From the NCBI GenBank assembly GCA_024741835.1, contig JAENRP010000253.1:8808-39298 (forward strand): a DNA stretch of 30,491 nucleotides, read 5' to 3'. The first letter of the stretch is position 1. Each line of letters opens with the position of its first letter. The translations under genes and the position numbers were made by a program. The stretch comes from Diplocarpon mali (Eukaryota > Ascomycota > Leotiomycetes > Helotiales > Drepanopezizaceae). The notes under the pieces were generated by a model. The model made no database searches and was not told the DNA's origin. It saw nothing but the letters and a program-made list of their open reading frames with translations. Positions 23,032-30,491 of this stretch are shown here, one piece after another.

Positions 23032-23877
23032 ATGCCTTTAAAGAACTCACAAATGGTTTTATCTACTGCGATAAGGGATAAATAAGCACTAGTTATAAAC
23101 TTCTCTTAGGATAGTAGAGCCATTGCATTATTAGAAAGCTTCAAATCGACCTACGTAGCCTTAGGAGATATAAAGCAATAAAAACTCCTTTTAGCTTACG
23201 CAAATGCCATTAGCAACCTTTTAACCTAGGTAGCCCCCGGAATTCTCCAATTTAACGACTTCCTAACTAAAGAATTAAAACTAAAGGGAATCTCTAAAGA
23301 GGAATTCTTAGCTAACGCAGATTAATACATAACCTTAGCCAATACTTTCAAAATAGACTAAGATAAAAGGGAAGAATCTATTTAATAATTAAATAATTTA
23401 GCTACTAATAAGAGAGGACTCTTATTTTATTCATATTTCCTAATAAATATTGATTCTAATAATAAAAGGCGAGTATTATTAAAAATTCTTAAGGAAAACA
23501 CTCCTATAGCCAGAGCTATTCAAATTCTCAATTTCTTTATCATTTAAAAAAGAGTAGCAAAATTCTAAAGCAATCGAATTCGCAGTCGCAGATTTATAGG
23601 CCTATCTAATATAGTACTTATAGTAGCTAATAAAGCTATAAAAAGATCAAATTAGGCTATAGATATTACCTTACCTAATAGTACTATTATCAATATGCTA
23701 AAGCTCTGCGCTTTTGCTTATAGGTTGCTTATTTTAAAAGAAAACTGGACTCTTATACTAAAATTTAAATGAGATTTCTTTAATAATAAAGAAGAGAATT
23801 GGTTATTTATGATTAAGCTTGCCTTAAAATTCGCCTCTTAGCCTAAAGATATAATAAGCGCTAAACTATATGATTTA

Positions 23878-23900
23878 ACTCGCGGTCTTAGACTAGGAGT
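23878..23900. repeat. 23-bp palindrome, C2 residue ~283
   Basis: ACTCGCGGTCT / T / AGACTAGGAGT. Read TRGLRLGV in frame. Confidence 0.85.
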
Positions 23901-25263
23901 CAGAAATAAGAATTTTAAAACTAGACCTAACCTACCTCTTATTAAAATAATTTTAAAAACCGCTGCCGAATAGACTACTTAAACGCTTAATACAGCCTCT
24001 TTAGAATTTTCAGAATCTTTAAAGGACTCTCCTTTAGCTAAACGACCAATTTTAGCTTAACCTTTAAAAAGGATAGATCATTCGATAGCTACTTTAGCTG
24101 ATTTGCAATTTGAAATTAAAGGATTGCGCGCTCGCTTAGACTCCTTCTTTAATAACTTAAAGGAGCTAGTTCTTAACTTCTTTATATCTATATATAACTG
24201 ATTTAGAAACGATAATATAAGGAAAGACCTTATTCCTCTTGCTTTAAAGATAACTAAAAGAGCTATTAGACAAATTCAATAGCTTATCCTAGATAAGTTT
24301 GCCCTTATAGATATTATTTAATTCTTTAATAATTGCAAAAGTCAAGAACCTAGTCTTTCGGATACTAAGCGGGACTATTTTATCTTATAAGAAAGAGAAC
24401 GTAAAGAGGAATCTATTAATTAGGACATTTATAATTATAGCAATATGCCTCAATCGGTCATTCTTAACCTTAAACTTAAAGAACGATATAACATTTAAGT
24501 GTCCTTTGCAATGAAAACTCGCTTTCGACAGTATCTTCCTAGCATAGGAATCGAAGGAAGAAGACTTTGCGACCTTTATATTCGCTCTCTTTCGGTTTAC
24601 TATAGTCTTAATTATAAAGGATTTGATATTAATAAAATTATTAAATACCTCGAACTTCTTTATATAATAGAAGATATTGATCTTTTTCTAATCTACTTTA
24701 ATAATCAATTCTTTATCTCTTTAAGGATATGCAAATCCAACCTATTAATAATAGAGGTATCTCTAAGTGCTGCAAAATTCAAAGCTGATCCTAAAGCCTT
24801 AAAGGCGTTAAAGCCGATTGAATAGGACAATTCCTTCTTATTAATATTATTAAATAATAAATAGTAGGAGGAAATAAAGGAAGAAGGGTCAATTATAATG
24901 CCTAAACCCTTCGGATACCGCTTCCTAACCGACAATTTTACTACTAATGATAGTGCTTTTATAAGTATATTCCTCTCTATTATAAGATAAAAAGCAGAGA
25001 TATATCTTTATCACTTCCGCCTTATGGATAGCGCAACCTTTATACCTTCTTATTTTCTTTATAATATAATGTTCAATCTTACTTAATAAGTCCTTCGAAT
25101 GCACTATAGACTCTACCTCTTAATTATAATAGTAAGAAGTAAAGGAACCTATTAGCTTATAGCCTACCTTAAACCTCCTTAATTGATTAGCCTTAGTCTT
25201 TATAATTAAGTTGTTTTAATAAAGAGAGATGCAAGTGCTACTAATAAAGAAATTCCGATTTTC

Positions 25264-25286
25264 ACTCGCGGTCCCGGCCCGCGAGT
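25264..25286. repeat. 23-bp palindrome, C2 residue ~745
   Basis: ACTCGCGGTCC / C / GGCCCGCGAGT. Read TRGPGPRV; among the least mutated copies. Confidence 0.92.
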
Positions 25287-26148
25287 CAATTTTATTAGAA
25301 AGCAAGTCTTGGATTATCAAATCCTACTAATTAGATAAGGGCTAGCTTTTAAAAGCCTTAATAGGTAGGTCGGCTCTTAGTCGAATGTGAAACTCACTCT
25401 ATTTGCGAAGAAGATAAGTCGATAGACTTCCTAAGCACTTGGTTCAAAATCTCAATTAGCTTAAATAACTGTAAAATTAAAGCGAAAGGAGATCTTGCGA
25501 CTTATTATTAATAATAGTAATCCAATTATAGTAATAATAAAATAAGGACACCTTTTTAAAATGCTTTCAGACAATCCTTATAGGACTAGTAGTTTTATAG
25601 CCTTTTATAATAACTATATAGCCATTTGCGATAAGAATACCTTAGAAAATAAGACTCGAATCTCCGACCTTATCTTTTCAATCTCTACTTTAAAGTAACC
25701 TCTAGTACTTCGATAGATCAATATAAGCAGGACCACTGCACCTTTTAAGGCAGCTTTTCATCTTAAGAACTGCAGCAGCCTCTCTAAAGCTATTATTAAT
25801 TGACGCTTTTAAATAGATCTATTGGTTATGATCGAAGTATAAAAGTTATTTCTTCTTAATAAAGACAAATTGAAAATCCACTTTATAAAATATAATCAGA
25901 AGCTCTTTAACGCCCTTATTAAGGCCTAGATAAACGTTATAAATACTAAGTCGCTTCTTTATAAACTTAAGTCTTAAGGATAATACGATAAAGTAAATGC
26001 TATCTGAGAGCCTAATATACTAATTAATAAAGGCATTATTATAAGAAAATTCGGAAAAGAGACAAACCGAGATGCTAGTATAGTATCAGATCCTGATTTA
26101 GGAACTAATCTCCTGTTTTTACCCTTAAGTTTAAAAACGCTAAGACTG

Positions 26149-26171
26149 ACTCGCAAGCCTAGCCTGCGAGT
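26149..26171. repeat. 23-bp palindrome, C2 residue ~1040
   Basis: ACTCGCAAGCC / T / AGCCTGCGAGT. Read TRKPSLRV. Same site as 6172 in C1. Confidence 0.9.
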
Positions 26172-26400
26172 GAGGTTAGACTTAGCTGGCTTAAGCCTAT
26201 AAGAAGGTTCGGATGAACCTCGGTTACTAAATCTAAGAGTACTAATAGAAGATCCTTTAAAAGAGGTCCCTAAAGTTAAAAAATCGCTAAGAAATAAGAA
26301 CTAATATAAGAGAAGAAGACTCCGAAGTGATAATAGAACTGACAATTGAGTCGATTTAACCTAAAGAATTATAGTCTACCTCCCCTTAAAAACCATTTAA

Positions 26401-26937
26401 AGAAATTGCAAATTAGATATTAAATTTTTTTAGGATTATCTACTTTCTATATACCTATACCTCTTTATTCTCCGTTTATTATTCTATTCTATATATATTC
26501 TTTACTCTACTTTGTTCTTTATATAATCTACCCCTTGATTATTTCCTTTATATATAACTTTCTAACGCTTACCTTTGAAATATCATCCTTACCTTTAAAG
26601 AATTATCATTTACTAATTATAAGTCCTTATATACGTCATACCCTACTTTTATTCCCACTTCCAAGCTCATTATACCTACTTTTCCTTTATACACTAGCGC
26701 GATTCCAAACTCTATAAATAAGCCTCTCCCCGCACAACGATTTTACTTTTTTACTTTCTCTACAACCCCACCAGACCCATAATACTAGCACTACTACTAT
26801 TATCTTTCCATCATTAATCTTTTCTAATACAGGCCTCTTATATTATTAATCTTTCTTAAATAATCATCTCTTCATTTAAAGCTACCCCTTCTACCGACTA
26901 ATTTATCATAGCACTACTAAGCTTAAATAAGAAAGCC
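26401..26937 (+). promoter_or_regulatory. C2-B2 spacer with TATA box
   Basis: 537 bp, conserved with 6424-6964. TATAAATA at 26713-26720, then a C/T-rich tract and the B start at 26938. Probably the C terminator and B promoter; I see no coding frame conserved in both copies. Confidence 0.5.
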
Positions 26938-27795
26938 ATACCTAAGAAGAATATATCAGTCGTTGCCTTAAGCAGCAAGTCAATAAACACTACTAGTAAT
27001 AAGCTAATATTAAAGGGTGGCTTTTTATAAGAGGGTAAGTTATTAAGATTATTAAAAGATATAGTAAGTACCTATAGAATATTAGGTAAAATAGAACAAT
27101 AGGTATTCCTAAACTCATCTATTAAAGTATTAAACTACAGAATCTCTACAATTGAAGAAGGATTTTTAGACTTTAATGATTTTCTTAAGAATAAGCTTAA
27201 GATAAAGGGAATCGATTGTGAAAAATTCCTATAGGAATATCAAAGGTATGCTAATTCAGTCGATCTATTTTAGAAGAATCGAGACAAGAAAAATAAGTAT
27301 ATAAAAAGGTTATTGCAGTTTATAGGTAGCACCTATAGTACACTTTTTCAAATATACTTTATAACTAACATTACCGCTAATAACGCCTTGCAAGGGCTTA
27401 GCAAAATTTTTAAGATATATTAACTAATAGCAAAGGCCATATAGGTATTAAATCATTTCACTATCTAAAAGGGTATGAAAAAGCTATAGGGAAATAATAC
27501 GCAAGGTAGAAAATTTATAAGTTTCTTAAGTACCATTATCCACTCTGCTATTCAGACTATAAAGGACAGCCCCTCCTAGTATAATAATATTGCATTACCA
27601 GACCAAACAGTTCTAAATACCCTTAGTTTGCAATAGTCATAATATAGTTTACTTATTATAAAGGAAAAGATGATCTATCTAGCCGAGTATACTATAAACT
27701 ACTTTAATAATAAGATAGAAAGATAGGAGTTTATTATACCTACTGCCTAAAAAATGCTACCACCCTCAGAAGATTCAACTAATAAGTAAAATTTG

Positions 27796-27818
27796 ACTTA
27801 TAGGCCTAGCCTATAGGT
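27796..27818. repeat. 23-bp palindrome, B2 residue ~287
   Basis: ACTTATAGGCC / T / AGCCTATAGGT. Read TYRPSL-V. Confidence 0.82.
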
Positions 27819-27981
27819 AGAAGTACTATATAAGGAGGATGTCCCTAAGCTAGAGGTACCTATAATACCTAGAACTCAAATAGCTAACTATCGCGATCAC
27901 TAATCATCAGACTCAGACGAGTTTAATTCACTATTCCTAGAGATACTCCAAATACTTAAAATACTAGTAGCAAAGAAGTTA

Positions 27982-28004
27982 ACTTGTAAGCCTAGCCCAT
28001 AAGT
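27982..28004. repeat. 23-bp palindrome, B2 residue ~349
   Basis: ACTTGTAAGCC / T / AGCCCATAAGT. Read TCKPSP-V. No counterpart in C2. Confidence 0.82.
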
Positions 28005-29211
28005 TAAAATATATAATAATATAGACTCTAAAGATAATCTAACAGATAAAGAGAATAACCTTATCACTAATATAATAGAAATTTTTAATAATATTAAAAA
28101 GGACACAGCTAATATCATACAAACCTTTTCCAAAGACCTATAAAAATTTATTCTGAAATTCTATAAGTTAATAATAAAGCGTTTAAAAAAGGAAGGTCAG
28201 GGAGAAGTTTTACTAGCATAGGAAGCGACGGCAAAAGCTATTAAATAAATTATAAAGCTATAATAAGACGAATTTTCTATAGACAATATTATGCATTTCT
28301 TTATTAAGCATAAGAAATCGAAGGGCGACTACTATATCCTTAAAGAAAAGCTAGAAAATAGTATAATAATCATATCTATAAAGTGCTATAAAGTTCCCTT
28401 TAATATTAAGATAATACTTTAATATAGCGATAGATTTAAGATTATAATAACACCAGAGATAAAGATACAATTAAGCAAATTTGTAATAAGGATATTTAAG
28501 GACTTCAATTTCGAAAAATTTTATACTCTATATAAATAATAATATATATAATATTATAAGCTAATAATAGTATCTCTGACTAATAAGCAAGTTTCCTTTA
28601 ATATATATAAATTTTGCACTGCACTTAATCTAAAGTTGTTTTTACTATACCTAGGGAATTATACAATTATAGCCACTAGCAATAGAATAGCAAGCCAGGT
28701 CAAGAAAGATATATTATTAGGTTTTGCTAAATTTAAAGTAAAGCCTAAAGCTTTGAAATTATTCTATAATATCGCCTGGACTCCCGCCTAGTATAGTACT
28801 ATATTAACTAATAATAACCTAACATTACTCTATAGCAAAGGTTTTTTAAATATGCCTAAATTGTTCAGCTGCGCTTTCCTAAGTACTATACGTACGTATA
28901 GTCACAGTAATTGTAGAAAGAATTCATTTTTAATAATAGCATAAGAGGAGCTAGAAATATACTAATACCATTTCCAGACCTTAGATAAGAAGCCAAGCCC
29001 TCCCTCTGCCTTCCTTTATAATATGACTCATAGCTTAATACAGCAGACCTTAAGGATGCACTATAGTCTATATCTTAGTGCTCTATTAACTTATTATAAT
29101 TCTTTACATAAGCTAGTAGCGTATCTTAAGCCTGTATAGTTTATAAGCATTAACTACCATTTGCGAATTATTTCTACTAAGATTAATACTAATATAAGAT
29201 TCGTAAGATTA

Positions 29212-29234
29212 ACTCTTAGGCCTAGCTCGCAGGT
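29212..29234. repeat. 23-bp palindrome, B2 residue ~759
   Basis: ACTCTTAGGCC / T / AGCTCGCAGGT. Read TLRPSSQV, eight residues before a DY shared with C2. Confidence 0.82.
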
Positions 29235-30033
29235 CAATCCACCTAATAATAGAACCATTGACTACTACGTGATTCTAGTAGTTAAATAATCGACTAGAGA
29301 ATTTACTATATAAGAAAAGTCTTATAAGTTATCTACACTTATACCCTATCGCCTTAAGAACTCTTAATAGATCTTATTAAATCTAGCATAAAGCGCAGCT
29401 TAATAGAAAGAATTAAATACTAAGGATAGAACAATTCTAAAGGAGTATATCTCTAATAAGACTACTCCGTTCTTAGTATTTATAAGACAAAGTACCTTTA
29501 TTGACCTAGATTCTAATAGAGAACCTAAAAAGGGTGGTTTTCTCGCTATTAGTAATAACTATATAGAAGTTATTAGTAATAAATCACTTAAGAATAGCGC
29601 TGACCTAAAAGAATTCATTATCGATTCCATCTGTATAAAGAAACTAAGTATAGCGAGATAGAGTATTACTAAAGAAGCCTTAGCCAAGTTTCGTATAACG
29701 CTTAATATAATAAAAGGTAGTCCACTATCAGACGCTCTTATAAGAAGACGATTATAAAGTGATCCATTAGTAGTAATAACTATAAAGGATTTATTTGCAA
29801 AAGACGTGTCTCAGCTAATAGCATATCTGAAGAAGTATAAATAAGAACTTTTTAAAGATTTTACTAGTACCTAAAAGCTGGTTCAACAACTAAAGCTATA
29901 GTTATATAGTAATAAGTCTTAGATAAAGACTAAGGATATAGATAATAATATCAAAGCTAATAATATAATTAATAAGACGATACTCCTTAAGAAGTATAGC
30001 ACTAAGAAGCCTTATGCAAAGACACCTAACATA

Positions 30034-30056
30034 ACTCCTAGGCCTAGCCTATAACT
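30034..30056. repeat. 23-bp palindrome, B2 residue ~1033
   Basis: ACTCCTAGGCC / T / AGCCTATAACT. Read in the T-x-x-P phase. Confidence 0.78.
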
Positions 30057-30140
30057 TAATCTATCAAAGGGCAAGGCTAAGGAAGTGGTATCTATAGAAT
30101 CTCCCGCCTCCCCCTCCTTTATTACCGACAATTCCCTTAA

Positions 30141-30168
30141 GAATAATAACAATAATAATAATAATAAC
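30141..30168 (+). repeat. AAT/AAC triplet run coding poly-Asn in B2
   Basis: Nine consecutive AAT or AAC codons inside the B2 frame, a simple-sequence tract in a low-complexity C-terminal region. Confidence 0.85.
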
Positions 30169-30372
30169 GCCACTACATAAGTCTCTCTCCCTATTGGCAG
30201 AAGCTATTATACTATACTAGCATCCGCAAGAAGCATAGAAGCTCCTGCCATACTAAGACCTGCCTCATCAGATACTAATAGCGATACTATAAGAAGAAGT
30301 GGTCGTTTGGCAAAGAGAGTATTATCTAATAATAGTTCTCCTTATCCTCTAAAGAGAACCAAGGAAAACTAA

Positions 30373-30491
30373 CGCCTAGGTTGGTTCTATTTTAATTGTT
30401 TTTTTTTTTACAATTCTATAGCTTATTTGTTTATTTTGCTGGTTTCTTTTTCTAACTCCCGGGCCTGGCCCGTAGGTAAAAAGCGCATATA
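30373..30491 (+). other. Region downstream of B2
   Basis: After the B2 stop comes a T-run near 30400, an AT-rich stretch and a palindrome copy at 30455. No coding frame; the window ends here. Confidence 0.4.
30455..30477. repeat. 23-bp palindrome downstream of B2
   Basis: ACTCCCGGGCC / T / GGCCCGTAGGT, 82 bp after the B2 stop, the only copy outside a reading frame. Confidence 0.88.

Larger units (their letters stand above)
23032..26400 (+). pseudogene. Gene C, copy C2: full-length unrecognised ORF (~1122 codons), broken by RIP
   Basis: ATG at 23032 (MPLKNSQMVLSTAIRDK) opens one frame without indels to TAA at 26398-26400; all internal stops are TAA/TAG/TGA explained by C-to-T or G-to-A changes. 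I do not recognise the family: no zinc knuckle, protease, RT, integrase or transposase motif is visible. Most of it is predicted helical by eye. Residues ~74-95 carry the FNDFLTKELKLKGIS block and residues ~675-696 the FLYN...QQ-LRMHY-LYL block, both shared with B2. The C-terminus is basic (about 1084-1097; KNRRKRRRL in C1), suggesting nuclear or nucleic-acid contact (inference). Three 23-bp palindromes are read in the same phase at residues 283, 745 and 1040. The stretch 24499-24825 is stop-free. Confidence 0.75.
25950..27505 (+). repeat. Duplicated segment (C tail, spacer, B head), copy 2
   Basis: Uninterrupted counterpart of 5973-7530. It serves as the empty-site reference: the sequence around 25946-25955 shows what D interrupted, and 27500-27515 shows what A1 interrupted. 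Confidence 0.92.
26938..30372 (+). pseudogene. Gene B, copy B2: full-length unrecognised ORF (~1144 codons), broken by RIP
   Basis: The start codon is now ATA (26938-26940), followed by P-KKNISVVALSSKS. One frame runs to TAA at 30370-30372. It is a distant paralogue of C2: shared blocks are FNDFLKNKLKIKGID (~79), AKFKVKPKALK, FLYN...QQTLRMHY-LYL (~692) and AYLKP. No enzyme motif is recognised. The C-terminal part is low complexity: a run of nine Asn (~1069-1077), Ser/Pro-rich stretches, then basic RRSGRLAKRV (~1119-1128) and a KRTKEN end, again suggesting nuclear or nucleic-acid contact. Four palindromes lie in frame at residues 287, 349, 759 and 1033. Could be a domesticated or autonomous-element protein; sequence alone does not say. 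Confidence 0.73.

Noticed and set aside
24705..24935. Open minus-strand frame of 76 codons
   Set aside because: Antisense shadow of the C2 frame.
25974..26156. Open minus-strand frame of 60 codons
   Set aside because: Antisense to the C2 C-terminal part; explained by low stop density opposite that frame.
26535..26717. Open plus-strand frame of 60 codons in the C2-B2 spacer
   Set aside because: Composition is low-complexity hydrophobic and runs through the putative promoter; not kept open in the other spacer copy.
27900..28133. Open minus-strand frame of 77 codons
   Set aside because: Antisense to the B2 frame, which shows paralogy to C2.
1..30491. Alternative genetic code or mitochondrial origin to explain the TAA/TAG codons
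   Set aside because: Paired copies show the same positions as CAA, CAG or TGG in one and stop in the other, and catalytic residues are lost too, which fits RIP and not reassigned codons.
1..30491. CRISPR array, tRNA or rRNA genes
   Set aside because: No evenly spaced direct repeats and no recognisable RNA gene; the palindromes are irregularly spaced within genes.

Overview
This window looks like a dead, transposon-packed block of a filamentous ascomycete (Pezizomycotina) nuclear genome. It is AT-rich, poor in CpA and rich in TpA. Long reading frames keep recognisable protein sequence but are riddled with TAA/TAG codons where CAA, CAG, CGA or TGG would be expected. That is the mark of repeat-induced point mutation (RIP). 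I see no intact host gene, tRNA, rRNA or CRISPR array, and nothing points to bacteria. The genus cannot be named from this sequence.

Layout: (1) 1-5972, minus strand: a Ty3/Gypsy chromovirus (element D) cut by the left window edge, with Gag, protease, RT, RNase H, integrase and chromodomain all readable. Its 5' LTR ends at 5972. (2) 5973-7536, plus strand: the tail of an unrecognised gene C (copy C1), a 541-bp spacer and the head of a related gene B (copy B1). D is inserted in C1 and element A in B1. (3) 7537-22878, plus strand: two head-to-tail copies (A1, A2) of a second Gypsy-type element. Each is exactly 7671 bp, with an LTR-like start, Gag-protease, RT, RNase H and integrase but no chromodomain seen. 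The LTR expected after A2 is missing. (4) 23032-26400: full-length C2, about 1122 codons. (5) 26938-30372: full-length B2, about 1144 codons. B and C are diverged paralogues always found in the order C-spacer-B, and I cannot assign either to a known family.

The most unusual signal is a short GC-rich palindrome of exactly 23 bp, with arm ACTCGCGGGCC, one central base, then the mirrored arm. I count 21 copies at 14 different sites inside A, B and C, and none I can defend in D. Thirteen sites lie inside reading frames and 11 of these are in the same codon phase, giving a peptide of the form T-x-x-P/L-x-x-x-V. Three sites in B fall at nearly the same residue number as three sites in C, although the proteins around them are widely diverged. 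It behaves like a small palindromic element tolerated inside proteins, comparable in concept to the Rickettsia palindromic elements, and I know of no described fungal counterpart.

Order of events (inference): a C-B unit was present in at least two copies; D inserted into C1; A entered B1 and became a tandem pair; about 2.9 kb of B1 was lost or displaced at the right side of the A pair; RIP then mutated everything. None of these frames could make a full protein now.
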